Source: Pseudomonadota bacterium (GTDB lineage Bacteria; Pseudomonadota; Alphaproteobacteria; Caulobacterales; Caulobacteraceae). Taken from it: a DNA stretch of 37,841 nt. How positions within the stretch are numbered: position 1 is the stretch's first letter; every line of letters begins with the position of its first letter. This document shows positions 16,546-25,062 of this stretch, one piece after another. Location: contig CAUJHO010000057.1 of assembly GCA_963205025.1 (NCBI GenBank), positions 1-37,841 on the forward strand. Reading direction: 5' to 3'. The translations under genes were made by a program, and so were the position numbers. Under the pieces are notes generated by a model. That model was not told where the DNA came from and did not search any database. It saw nothing but the letters and a program-made list of their open reading frames with translations.

Positions 16546-17181
16546 ATGATTGCGCTTCTGATGGCGGTGAGCCTGCTGGGCGGGCAGGAACAGCCGCAGG
16601 AGAACCTGTGTGTGGACGCGCGTAATTGTCGGTATGTGGGCATGGTCGAGGTCCGCGCAAACGGCGAGACCCTGGCAATGCGGGCTAACGCCGAGCTTCC
16701 GTTCGTGACGCCTCAGGAGGGTCTGACGATCATGTTGGGCGAGAGCGTGGTCATTCGCGTGGAAGACGGACGGCCGGTGGTCGAATCGACTTCCCCGGCC
16801 TCCGAGGTAGCCGACGCGCTGCTGGCGGCTGAAGCGGCTGACGAGATGCTCAACTCCGGGCCCGTGGACGAAAGCGTGGCGGTTCCAATCATGGGCACGC
16901 AGTCGCCGGTGCAAGCTGCCCCGCCGGGGCGGGTGCGAATGACCTTTTTTCAGATCGAAGGGTCGGAAGACACGATGCTCATCATCGAGAACGGCTACGC
17001 CGAGAAACTCAGTCTGCGCGCCCATATGCAGACACCCTTTCAGGAAGGCCGGCAATATACGACCACCTGCGACATCCTGCCGATTCATCCCTCGCTGGAG
17101 CATTGGCCGGAACCCATTGTCTTTATCCAGCTCAGCGATTTTGAGTTTTCCGACGATGATCGCCGGGTCGCTTGCGATTGA
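16546..17181 (+). CDS. Unrecognised secreted protein with four cysteines
   Basis: I do not recognise a family. 211 aa from the ATG at 16546, which has GGAGG five nt upstream; a GTG at 16534 would overlap that ribosome site. The N-terminus MIALLMAVSLLGGQEQ looks like a short signal peptide, so the product is probably periplasmic. Four Cys (C22, C28, C175, C210) could form two disulfides. An N-terminal part with alternating strands is followed by an Ala/Glu-rich linker (about residues 85-125) and a second beta-rich part containing MTFFQIEGSEDTMLIIENGY. Divergent from tag, convergent with the photolyase gene. Codon use looks like its neighbours. Confidence 0.75.
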   Translation: MIALLMAVSLLGGQEQPQENLCVDARNCRYVGMVEVRANGETLAMRANAELPFVTPQEGLTIMLGESVVIRVEDGRPVVESTSPASEVADALLAAEAADEMLNSGPVDESVAVPIMGTQSPVQAAPPGRVRMTFFQIEGSEDTMLIIENGYAEKLSLRAHMQTPFQEGRQYTTTCDILPIHPSLEHWPEPIVFIQLSDFEFSDDDRRVACD

Positions 17182-17186
17182 GGGTC

Positions 17187-17244
17187 AGGTTCTAGGCCTT
17201 CTCCTGATTCGCTCTCACTGGCCTTGAGCCGAGGCCCAGAACCT
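17187..17244. repeat. Imperfect 13-bp inverted repeat between convergent genes
   Basis: AGGTTCTAGGCCT (17187-17199) and AGGCCCAGAACCT (17232-17244) are inverted copies with one mismatch, separated by 32 nt. They start just after the stop of the secreted unknown (17181) and lie downstream of the photolyase end (17329, minus). They may form a long-looped transcript 3' end; neither side has a T tract, so a conventional intrinsic terminator is not shown. Confidence 0.4.
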
Positions 17245-17328
17245 CGGTCGTCTTGCCTTCCCGAAGGGTACAGAGAGCCCGGAGGTCCGATCCTCGATTC
17301 TCGACCGTGGCAGACAACATTTCAAGGC

Positions 17329-18762
17329 TCAGTCCCGCGTCGCCTTCAGCGCATCCAGGGCGCGGTCGCGGGCGCGGGCGTGGTCGACGATGGGGGCGGG
17401 GTAGGTCTGGCCCAGCTTGACGCCGGCCAGGGCCAGGACGCCAGGGGGGGCGGCCCAAGGCTTGTGGATCCAGTCCGCCGGCAGCTCGGCCAGTTCGGGC
17501 ACCCAGCGGCGGACATAGGTGCCGTTGGGATCAAACTTCTCGCCCTGGCCGGTCGGATTGAAGATGCGAAAGAACGGCGAAGCGTCGGCTCCGGAGCCGG
17601 CCACCCACTGCCAGTTTTGGGCGTTGGCGGCGGCGTCGGCATCGACCAGTGTGTCCCAGAACCAGCGCTCGCCTTCGCGCCAGTCGATCAATAGATCCTT
17701 GATCAGAAAAGACGCCACGATCATGCGCACGCGATTGTGCATCCAGCCCGTGACCCACAGCTGGCGCATTCCGGCGTCGACGATGGGATAGCCGGTCTGG
17801 CCGCGCGACCAGGCTTCCAACCCGTGCGGATCGTCACGCCAGGCCATGCGGTCGAAGCCCTCGCGGAAATTGCGGGTCGGCAGGTCCGGGAAGCTCTCCA
17901 GCAGCTGGATCGAAAACTCGCGCCAGGCGACCTCAGCGCAGAATTTCTCCGACTGGCCATGCGGCACCTCGCCGTGGTCGGCGGCGGCGCGGGCGGTGAT
18001 GACGACGCGCCAGGGGTCGATCTCGCCGAAATGCAGATGTGGCGACAGGCGGCTGGTCCCCTCGCGGTCGGGGCGGTCGCGGTCGGTGGCATAGTCGGAC
18101 AAAGGCCCGTCGATCAACCGATCTAGCGCCGCCAGCGCCCCGGCCTCGCCGGGCACCCAGTCGTCAAAGCCGGCCGACCAGTCGGGATTTTTCGGGTGCA
18201 GGGCGAGCGAATCAATATTGATTCCCGTTGCAGGCGACGCCGGACTGACAATCTGGTCGGGCGCGCGGCGTCCGGCGCGAGGCCGGGCCTGGTCCCATAG
18301 GGCGCGCGAAAAGGGGGTGAAGACCTTGAACGGCTCCCCGGCCTTGGTCAGGACGGCCCCCGGCGCGGCCAGACGGGTGGCGTTGAAGCCGCGCATCTCG
18401 ACGCCCTTCGCCTTCAAGGTTTCAGCCAGGGCGGCGTCGCGCGCCCAGGCAGCAGGCTCGAACATCCGGTTCACAAAGACGGCGGTGGCCCCGGTCTCGG
18501 CGACCAGGGCCGTCAGCGCCGCAGCCGCTTCGTCTGCCCTCACGACCAGGCGTGACCCGCGCATCGCCAGATCGGTGTCCAGCGCCCGCAAGCTCTTGTC
18601 CAGCCACCATTGCGAGGCCCCGCCCATGGAGCGGCCGTCCAGGGCCGGGTCGTGGACATAGGCCGCAATCACCGGTCGACCGCTCTCAACCGCAGCGGCC
18701 AGGGCGGGGTTGTCTCCAAGCCGCAAATCGCGCCGAAACCACAGGATGACCGGGTGATCCAC
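17329..18762 (-). CDS. phrB: Deoxyribodipyrimidine photolyase (cryptochrome/photolyase family)
   Basis: Light-driven repair of cyclobutane pyrimidine dimers using FAD. 477 aa, typical for class I CPD photolyases. The N-terminal alpha/beta antenna domain starts [16 protein letters not shown]. The C-terminal FAD domain contains [65 protein letters not shown] and the [30 protein letters not shown] block. The Trp residues in these blocks fit the electron-transfer chain. The antenna is probably MTHF, or none. Divergent from kdsA across an 85-bp gap. Confidence 0.96.
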   Translation of the reverse strand: MDHPVILWFRRDLRLGDNPALAAAVESGRPVIAAYVHDPALDGRSMGGASQWWLDKSLRALDTDLAMRGSRLVVRADEAAAALTALVAETGATAVFVNRMFEPAAWARDAALAETLKAKGVEMRGFNATRLAAPGAVLTKAGEPFKVFTPFSRALWDQARPRAGRRAPDQIVSPASPATGINIDSLALHPKNPDWSAGFDDWVPGEAGALAALDRLIDGPLSDYATDRDRPDREGTSRLSPHLHFGEIDPWRVVITARAAADHGEVPHGQSEKFCAEVAWREFSIQLLESFPDLPTRNFREGFDRMAWRDDPHGLEAWSRGQTGYPIVDAGMRQLWVTGWMHNRVRMIVASFLIKDLLIDWREGERWFWDTLVDADAAANAQNWQWVAGSGADASPFFRIFNPTGQGEKFDPNGTYVRRWVPELAELPADWIHKPWAAPPGVLALAGVKLGQTYPAPIVDHARARDRALDALKATRD

Positions 18763-18847
18763 CAGGGAAAGTCCTCTTTGCCTTGCGAACGCCTTGCGCC
18801 GCCGCCACTTTCTGGCCAGTGAAACCCGAACGCTCAGGAAGACAGCC

Positions 18848-19699
18848 GTGACCGCTCCGAACGCCCAGATTCGTATTCAGGCTCCCCGACCCGTCGTCAT
18901 CGGCGGCGGCGAGAAGCTGGCCTTCATCGCCGGCCCTTGCCAGATGGAGAGCCGCCAGCACGCGCTGGAGACGGCGGCGGCCCTGAAAGAGATCGCCGAC
19001 CGTCTCGATATCGGGCTGATCTACAAGACCAGCTATGACAAGGCCAACCGCACTTCGGCCAATGCGGCGCGGGGCATCGGTCTGCACGACGCCCTGCCGA
19101 TCTTCGCGGAAATCCGCGAAGTGACGGGGATGCCGACCCTGACGGATGTGCATGAGGTCGAGCACTGTGCGCCGGTGGCCGAGGCCGTCGATGTGATCCA
19201 GATCCCGGCGTTCCTGAGCCGCCAGACTGACCTGTTGATCGCGGCGGCGAATACGGGCCGGGTCGTCAACATCAAGAAGGGGCAGTTCCTGGCCCCGTGG
19301 GACATGAAGAACGTCATCGCCAAGGTGACCGGGGCGGGCAATCCGAACGTCATGGCCTGCGAGCGCGGCGTCTCGTTCGGTTACAACACCCTGGTGTCGG
19401 ATATGCGGGCCCTGCCGGTGCTGCGTGACATCGGCTGTCCGGTGGTGTTCGACGCGACCCATTCGGTGCAGCAGCCGGGCGGCCAGGGCACCTCGTCGGG
19501 CGGCCAGCGCGAGTTCGTACCGGTGCTGGCGCGCGCCGCCGTCGCCGTGGGCGTCGATGCCGTCTTCATCGAGACTCATCCCGACCCGGACCATGCGCCG
19601 TCGGACGGCCCCAACATGGTGCCGCTGAACCAGTTCGAGGCCCTGGCGGCCGAGCTGCTGGAATATGATGCCCTGACCAAGCGCCGTCAGGCGGCCTGA
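18848..19699 (+). CDS. kdsA: 3-deoxy-8-phosphooctulonate synthase
   Basis: Condenses phosphoenolpyruvate with arabinose 5-phosphate to Kdo-8-phosphate for the LPS inner core; cytoplasmic. The GTG at 18848 has AGGAA seven nt upstream and gives 283 aa, matching the family's length; an ATG at 18794 adds an 18-residue leader unlike KdsA. Signatures visible: [102 protein letters not shown] and [18 protein letters not shown]. First gene of a long co-directional run with two glycosyltransferases and an acyltransferase, consistent with LPS assembly. Confidence 0.96.
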   Translation: MTAPNAQIRIQAPRPVVIGGGEKLAFIAGPCQMESRQHALETAAALKEIADRLDIGLIYKTSYDKANRTSANAARGIGLHDALPIFAEIREVTGMPTLTDVHEVEHCAPVAEAVDVIQIPAFLSRQTDLLIAAANTGRVVNIKKGQFLAPWDMKNVIAKVTGAGNPNVMACERGVSFGYNTLVSDMRALPVLRDIGCPVVFDATHSVQQPGGQGTSSGGQREFVPVLARAAVAVGVDAVFIETHPDPDHAPSDGPNMVPLNQFEALAAELLEYDALTKRRQAA

Positions 19700-19707
19700 T
19701 CCCGGCT

Positions 19708-20478
19708 ATGGCCCGCGTCCGTCTGTCCTGCTGCATCATCGCCTTCAATGAGGCAGACCGGCTGGCGCGTTGCATCGAGGCCATCCGCGGGATTGCCGAT
19801 GAGATCGTGGTGGTCGATTCTGGCTCAACGGACGGGACGGTCGATCTGGCGCGGTCGTTGGGGGCCAGGGTCTTTCATCGTGACTGGGATGGCTATGGCC
19901 CGCAAAAGCGGTTCGCCGAGGACTGTGCCGCCTATGACTGGATCCTGAACCTTGATGCCGATGAGGTCGTGACCCCGGCCCTGGCCGCCGAAATCAAGAC
20001 CTTGTTGTCGATCACCCAGCCGCCGCTGCCGGCCTATCGCATCACGATGCCGACAGTGTTTCCGGGCGCGAGCCGACCGCGGCTCTGGGCCGAGAGCCAC
20101 AACTATGTGCGACTGTATGACCGGCGGCGCGTTAGGTTCCGCCAGAGCCTAGTCCACGACACCGTCGATACCCGGCACGAGCAGGTCGGGCAGCTCCAAC
20201 ACATCGCGCTGCACTATTCGAACCGATCGATCGAACATGTCCGCCAGAAGCTGGATCGCTATACCCAGCTCCAGGCCAAGGAGTTGAGGAAGTCGCCGTT
20301 GGCGGTCTGGCTGCGGCTACCGTTCGAATATCCGCTAGTCTTCTTCCGGTATTACATCCTGCGCCGGAATTTCACGGGCGGGTCGTTCGGCTTCCAGTCC
20401 AGCCATATCGCCGCCGAGATGCGGGTGAAGCGCCTGTTGCGGATTCTTGAGGCCCAGCGCCAGGCGGGACAGGCATGA
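19708..20478 (+). CDS. GT2 glycosyltransferase (WaaE/KdtX-like LPS core enzyme)
   Basis: 256 aa GT-A fold enzyme. The N-terminus LSCCIIAFNEADRLARCIEAI and VVVDSGSTDGTVDLARSLGARVFHRDW mark the nucleotide-sugar domain, and NLDADE is the DXD metal site. The segments WDGYGPQKRFAEDCAAYDWILNLDADEVVTP and the C-terminal WLRLPFEYPLVFFRYYILRRNFTGGSFGF resemble WaaE/KdtX-type LPS core glucosyltransferases, which often sit near Kdo genes. It begins 9 nt after kdsA and overlaps the next glycosyltransferase by 4 nt. Donor and acceptor sugars cannot be read from sequence. Confidence 0.88.
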   Translation: MARVRLSCCIIAFNEADRLARCIEAIRGIADEIVVVDSGSTDGTVDLARSLGARVFHRDWDGYGPQKRFAEDCAAYDWILNLDADEVVTPALAAEIKTLLSITQPPLPAYRITMPTVFPGASRPRLWAESHNYVRLYDRRRVRFRQSLVHDTVDTRHEQVGQLQHIALHYSNRSIEHVRQKLDRYTQLQAKELRKSPLAVWLRLPFEYPLVFFRYYILRRNFTGGSFGFQSSHIAAEMRVKRLLRILEAQRQAGQA

Positions 20479-21203
20479 GCGGCGACGTCACCCTGGTCCT
20501 GACTTCGTGCGGCCGGTTCGACCTGCTGGAACAGACGCTGGAGAGCCTCGAGGCGGCCGAGCCGAACGGCTTCGCGCACCGGATCATCATCGAAGATTCG
20601 GCCGATGCCGCGATGGCCGCCCGGATCCGCGCACGTTTTCCCGACTATGAGCTGATCTTCAACCAGCCGAACCTGGGCCAGATGCGTTCGATCGACCGGG
20701 CCTATGCGGCGGTTCATACGCCCTATGTCTTTCATTGCGAGGACGACTGGCGGTTCGAGCCGGCCCCGTTTCTGAATCAGTGCCGCCGGATCCTGGCTGG
20801 GCATCCCGAGATCAGTGTCGCCTGCGTCCGCAAACCCACCGAGCTGCATCCGAAATTCCAGGCGCGGCTCAGCCCGATGGACGACGGCGTGGCCGTCATG
20901 CCAGCTGACGCTCACCCGGAGTGGTTCGGCTATTCCTTCAATCCCAGCCTGGTCCGGCACGAGAGCTGGAAGACCTACGGCCCGTTCGCCGGGCATGGCT
21001 CGGAAGAGGTGCTGTCGTACCGGATGAAGCGCGACGGCTTCTCCGTGGCCTTTCTGACGCCGGGATCAGCAGTCCACATCGGCGGCGACGCCCATGTCGA
21101 GGATCCGTTCCGCAAGGCCCGCGCCCGGGGTTTCTGGCCCAAGCTGATGCGCTCCATCGACAAGCGGGTGACGCGGTTGAAGCGGCGGCTGGGGGCGGAC
21201 TGA
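20475..21203 (+). CDS. Glycosyltransferase, GT-A fold (GT2-like)
   Basis: 242 aa. Starts MSGDVTLVLTSCGRFDLLEQTLESL and carries YVFHCEDDWRFEP, in which the EDDW acidic cluster is the probable metal/nucleotide site. GYSFNPSLVRHESWKTYGPFAGHGSEEVLSYRMKRDGFSVAFL is the acceptor-side half. The C-terminus is basic (RVTRLKRRLGAD), suggesting peripheral attachment to the inner membrane. ATGA overlap with the preceding glycosyltransferase indicates coupling. Context supports a sugar-adding step in LPS core or O-antigen assembly; the linkage is unknown. Confidence 0.83.
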   Translation: MSGDVTLVLTSCGRFDLLEQTLESLEAAEPNGFAHRIIIEDSADAAMAARIRARFPDYELIFNQPNLGQMRSIDRAYAAVHTPYVFHCEDDWRFEPAPFLNQCRRILAGHPEISVACVRKPTELHPKFQARLSPMDDGVAVMPADAHPEWFGYSFNPSLVRHESWKTYGPFAGHGSEEVLSYRMKRDGFSVAFLTPGSAVHIGGDAHVEDPFRKARARGFWPKLMRSIDKRVTRLKRRLGAD

Positions 21204-21204
21204 C

Positions 21205-23259
21205 ATGTCGCGCGAAAACCCGACCCTGGGTGAACGGATCAGCTGGCGCTTCGAAGCGATGGCCTATGATCTGGTGGTGCTGTTGCTGCGGGCCTTACCA
21301 GTGGACTGGGCCTCGGGCTTCGGGGGCTGGCTGTTTCGGACGCTGGGGCCGCTGACGCCGGTGAACCGGACGGCCTCGGACAATCTGAGGCTGGCCTTTC
21401 CCGACTTGAATGATCGCGAGCACGCGCGCCTGCTGAAGGCCCAGTGGGACAATGTCGGCCGCGCCTTCGCTGAGTTTCCGCTGATGGACCGCATCCGACC
21501 GGCCACCGGCCGGGTCGAGGTCGTCAATGCCGAGCGGCTGGCCGAAATCCGCGATCACGGCGAGCCGGTGGTCTTCATCTCGGGCCATTTCGCCAACTGG
21601 GAGGTGATGCCCGCCACCATCGTCGAGTCTGGCGTCACCTGTCTGATGACCTATCGGGCGATGAACAACCCGCTGATCGACAAGCGGGTCAAGGATGGCC
21701 GTGCCGCCTATGGCGTCGAGCTGTTCGCGCCCAAGGGCGAGGCGACGCGCGACCTGATGTCGGCCCTGTCGAACGGCCAGTCGGTCGCCTTGATGAACGA
21801 CCAGAAATTCAATGCCGGGCTGGCGTTGCCGTTCTTCGGGCACATCGCCCACACCGCCCCGGGGCCGAGCCGGCTGGCGCTGAAGTACGATGCGCCGCTT
21901 CAGACCATGAGCGTGGAGCGAACCAAGGGCGCGCGCTATCGCGTCGTCGTCCATGAGCCGATCCACCTGGAACAGTCCGGCGACCGGGCCCGCGACATCG
22001 AAACGGCGGTTCGGCGTGTCAATGAATGGGTCGAGGCGCGCGTGCGCGAACGGCCCGAGGAGTGGTTCTGGGTCCATAAGCGCTGGCCCAAGGAAACCTA
22101 TGCCGCCCTGCGCGAGGCGGATCGGGTCAAGGCGCGGCGCTTTGCCACGAGCCGGCGCATCGGCTGGGCTCTGGCGGCACTGTTGGTGTTTCTGGTCGCG
22201 GCGGCCGTCGCCTGGCGCGAGGATATTCTGCAGACCGGGCTGGATCCCAAGGTTCCGTTCCAGACCTATACGCCGCCGCCGGCCCCGGACTATGCCAGCC
22301 GCTCGGCCTGGGCCCTGGCCGGAGACGCGACGACGCCGGCGGGACCCGCCGACATCTTCTTCGTGCATCCGACGACCTTTGACGGCGGTGCCGATTGGCT
22401 CGGCCCGATCGACGATCCGCAGTCCAGCGATCTGCTGCGCCGGGTGATGCTGCCCAACTACGCCGGGCCTTTCGCCCATGTGGGGCGAATCTATGCGCCG
22501 CGATACCGGCAGTCGAGTCTGTACACACATTTGACCCTGCGCGAGGACGCCCGCGACGCGCGCGCCTTTGTGTACCGTGATATTCGGGCCGCCTTCGATC
22601 AGTATCTGCAGACTTGGGATGAGGGCCGCCCGCTGATTCTGGCCGGGACCGGGCAGGGGGCCGAACTGGTGGCGCGCCTGGCCGATGAGGTGCTGAGACA
22701 GGACCCGGGCCTGCGGGATCGCCTGGTCGCCGTCTATGCGGTGGATGCCATCGTGCCCGAAGACGAGCATAGACCGACCGATCTTCTGCCGGCCTGTCGT
22801 TCGAGGGATCAGGACGGATGCCTGGTCGCCTTCGCCCAGGTCCGGACCGGGACCGACGATGTCGCGCGCCGACGGGTGGATCGGGCCCAGGTCTGGACGG
22901 ATCGCGGCACCTTGATCGGTCTGGAAGGGCGTCGCCCGCTCTGCGTCAATCCGGTGCTGGGTGCCCAGACCGACGCCCTGGCACCCGATCATCTCAGCCT
23001 GGGGGCCGCCAACGCCAGCGGCCTGGAGTGGGGTGCGCGTCCGCCCTTCATCGCTCGCGAGGTTGAGACGCGGTGCGTGAACGGCATTCTGAGGCATTCG
23101 CTGCCGAGATCGCCGACGCTGCGGCCCAGCGGCACCTGGGCTGACCGCCGCAAGTCGCCCCCCTACAATCTGTTCTATGCCGATATCGAGGCGGATGCCC
23201 TGGCCCGCCTGGCGGTGTTTGAACAACGGGCCGACGCCGGCCTTGCCCCGGGCGACTGA
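21205..23259 (+). CDS. LpxL-like acyltransferase fused to a DUF3089 hydrolase-like domain lacking its nucleophile
   Basis: 684 aa, two modules in one uninterrupted frame. Residues about 10-300 are an LpxL/HtrB-family lipid A acyltransferase with the HX4E catalytic motif (H128-F-A-N-W-E133) and MNDQKFNAGLALPFFG. A basic stretch then leads to one membrane helix (about 319-337). Residues about 355-675 match DUF3089 alpha/beta-hydrolase-like proteins (ADIFFVHPTTF at 382-392, a closing YNLFYADIEADALARL). The nucleophile elbow reads G481-T-G-Q-G485: the catalytic Ser is Gly. The His expected shortly before YNLFY is also not evident (RRKSPPYNLFY). The second module is therefore probably a periplasmic non-catalytic domain, perhaps lipid-binding. 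LpxL enzymes use acyl-ACP at the cytoplasmic face. Begins one nt after the glycosyltransferase stop. Confidence 0.87.
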   Translation: MSRENPTLGERISWRFEAMAYDLVVLLLRALPVDWASGFGGWLFRTLGPLTPVNRTASDNLRLAFPDLNDREHARLLKAQWDNVGRAFAEFPLMDRIRPATGRVEVVNAERLAEIRDHGEPVVFISGHFANWEVMPATIVESGVTCLMTYRAMNNPLIDKRVKDGRAAYGVELFAPKGEATRDLMSALSNGQSVALMNDQKFNAGLALPFFGHIAHTAPGPSRLALKYDAPLQTMSVERTKGARYRVVVHEPIHLEQSGDRARDIETAVRRVNEWVEARVRERPEEWFWVHKRWPKETYAALREADRVKARRFATSRRIGWALAALLVFLVAAAVAWREDILQTGLDPKVPFQTYTPPPAPDYASRSAWALAGDATTPAGPADIFFVHPTTFDGGADWLGPIDDPQSSDLLRRVMLPNYAGPFAHVGRIYAPRYRQSSLYTHLTLREDARDARAFVYRDIRAAFDQYLQTWDEGRPLILAGTGQGAELVARLADEVLRQDPGLRDRLVAVYAVDAIVPEDEHRPTDLLPACRSRDQDGCLVAFAQVRTGTDDVARRRVDRAQVWTDRGTLIGLEGRRPLCVNPVLGAQTDALAPDHLSLGAANASGLEWGARPPFIAREVETRCVNGILRHSLPRSPTLRPSGTWADRRKSPPYNLFYADIEADALARLAVFEQRADAGLAPGD

Positions 23260-23278
23260 CCCTCGGATAAGCTGGGCT

Positions 23279-24220
23279 ATGAACTCGATCCCCGTCATCA
23301 TCGACTGTGACCCCGGCGTTGACGATGCCGTCGCCCTGTTCCTGGCGTTCGCCTCGCCCGAGCTGGACATTCGCGCGATCACGACCGTTGGGGGCAATGT
23401 TCCAGCCGACAAGACGGCCCGCAATGGACGGCTTCTGCGGCAGTTGGCCGGCTTGAAGGACCGACCGCCGGTCCATGCCGGGGCCGCCGAACCCCTGGAA
23501 CGGCGTCTCGACATCGCCGACCATTTCCATGGAGCAGAGGGCCTGGGGTCGCTGGAGCCGTTCGAACCGGACGCTCCGCTGGCGGATGGAAGCTCAGCCG
23601 AGGCCATCGTCCATCATGTCATGACGTCGGAGCCGGGGACGATCACCCTGGCGGTGACCGGCCCGATGACGAATGTGGCCCTGGCCCTGCGCCAGGCTCC
23701 GGCCGTCGCCGGGCGGCTGAAGCGGATCGTCGCCATGGGCGGCTCGCGCTCGGAGGGCGGCAACATCACCGCCAGTGCCGAATACAATATCTGGGCCGAC
23801 CCGGAGGCCGCGCATGAAGTCCTGTCGTCCGGCGTCGAGGTGGTGATGCTGGGGCTGGACGTCACCCATCAGGTCCGCACGCCGGACGCTGTGATCGAGA
23901 CGATTCGCACCATCGGCACACCGGCGGCCGAGGCCTGTGCCGCCATGCTCGACTACGGCCAGTACACCGCCCGCAAGTGGGGCGAGGGCCAGGAGGGTCC
24001 GATGCACGATCCGTGCGTGATCGCCTACATCCTTCGGCCCGATTTGTTTGAGCTGCGTTCCTGTACGATTCAGGTTGAGACGGTGTCCGACCTGACCCGC
24101 GGCCACACCCAGGTCGAGTTCCGCGTACCGGCGGACACGGCGCAGCACCGCTGGGGCGTGCGGGCCGATCGGGACGGGGTGTTTGACCTCATCGTCCAGG
24201 CGCTGAGGCGGGCGACATGA
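23279..24220 (+). CDS. Inosine/uridine-preferring nucleoside hydrolase
   Basis: Cleaves the N-glycosidic bond of ribonucleosides to ribose and base. 313 aa from the ATG at 23279; the frame is open further upstream into the preceding gene. The Ca2+-binding signature IIDCDPGVDDAVALFLAF (D9, D11, D15, D16) is complete. TTVGGNV, VTGPMTNVALALRQAPAVAGRLKRIVAMGGS and EYNIWADPEAAHEVLSSG follow, and MHDPCVIAYILRPDLF holds the late Asp ligand. Ribokinase follows with a 4-nt overlap, which makes good metabolic sense because the released ribose is phosphorylated next. Confidence 0.94.
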   Translation: MNSIPVIIDCDPGVDDAVALFLAFASPELDIRAITTVGGNVPADKTARNGRLLRQLAGLKDRPPVHAGAAEPLERRLDIADHFHGAEGLGSLEPFEPDAPLADGSSAEAIVHHVMTSEPGTITLAVTGPMTNVALALRQAPAVAGRLKRIVAMGGSRSEGGNITASAEYNIWADPEAAHEVLSSGVEVVMLGLDVTHQVRTPDAVIETIRTIGTPAAEACAAMLDYGQYTARKWGEGQEGPMHDPCVIAYILRPDLFELRSCTIQVETVSDLTRGHTQVEFRVPADTAQHRWGVRADRDGVFDLIVQALRRAT

Positions 24221-25062
24221 AGATCGCGGTCCTGGGCTCGATCAACCTGGACATTGTGGCTTCGGGTGCGCCCTTGCCGCGCGCGGGCGAGACGGTTTCC
24301 GGCGCGGCCCTGGCCCAGCATCCCGGCGGCAAGGGAGCCAATCAGGCCTACGCGGCCCTGCGCCTGGGCGCGGACACGGCGCTCTTTGGCCGGGTGGGCA
24401 GCGATGCGTTTGCCGAGCAGGCCCTCGACCGGCTCCGGCGGGAAGGGGCAGACCTGGGCCAGGTCCAGGTCGACGCGGTGCTGCCAACCGGGGTCGCCCT
24501 CATCGCCGTGTGTCCGGACGGCGAAAACCAGATCACCGTCTGCTCAGGTGCCAATGCCGCGGTCGCGGTTCCGCAGACCGTCGAGGCCGATGCCCTGATC
24601 TGTCAGCTCGAGATACCGAGGGCCGTCGTCGCCGAGGCGATTGCGGCGTTCGGCGGCTTCACCGTCGTCAATCTCGCGCCCGCAACACCCGTGCCGGATG
24701 CCCTGATCGAGTCGGCGGATCTGCTGATCGTCAACGAGACCGAGGCGGCCTTCTATGGCGAAAGCCTGCACCGGGCCCAGGGCCTCGTCGCCCTTACCCT
24801 GGGCGCGCGTGGAGCCGAGCTTTGGCAGGGAAGCCAGAGGATCGCCCAGGCGTCGCCGCCCGCCGTCACCGTCGTGGATACGACCGGGGCCGGGGATGTT
24901 TTCGTTGCGGCCTTGACCGTGGGCCTGGTCGGCCGGATGACGCCCCAGGATGCCCTGACTTTCGCCTGCGCCGCCGGAGCCCTGGCGACGACCCGCCCCG
25001 GTGCCCAGCCGTCGGCTCCGACGCGGGCCGAAGTCGACGCCCTGCTGGAGGATAGAAGATGA
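24217..25062 (+). CDS. rbsK: Ribokinase (PfkB family)
   Basis: Phosphorylates ribose at O5 with ATP, feeding the pentose phosphate pathway. 281 aa, slightly short for RbsK (about 300). The N-terminus IAVLGSINLDIVASGAPLPRAGETV and HPGGKGANQAYAALRLGA carry the sugar-binding residues (NxD, GGKGAN). The C-terminal anion hole and catalytic base are in VVDTTGAGDVFVAAL, with D227 as base. ATGA overlaps on both sides couple it to the nucleoside hydrolase and to the oxygenase. Substrate assigned from these motifs and from the neighbour; other PfkB sugars are less likely. Confidence 0.92.
   Translation: MKIAVLGSINLDIVASGAPLPRAGETVSGAALAQHPGGKGANQAYAALRLGADTALFGRVGSDAFAEQALDRLRREGADLGQVQVDAVLPTGVALIAVCPDGENQITVCSGANAAVAVPQTVEADALICQLEIPRAVVAEAIAAFGGFTVVNLAPATPVPDALIESADLLIVNETEAAFYGESLHRAQGLVALTLGARGAELWQGSQRIAQASPPAVTVVDTTGAGDVFVAALTVGLVGRMTPQDALTFACAAGALATTRPGAQPSAPTRAEVDALLEDRR

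Noticed and set aside
21295..23607. A 2.3-kb open frame on the minus strand opposite the acyltransferase fusion and the start of the nucleoside hydrolase
   Set aside because: Antisense artefact of high third-position GC; no recognisable domain, and it crosses two real genes.
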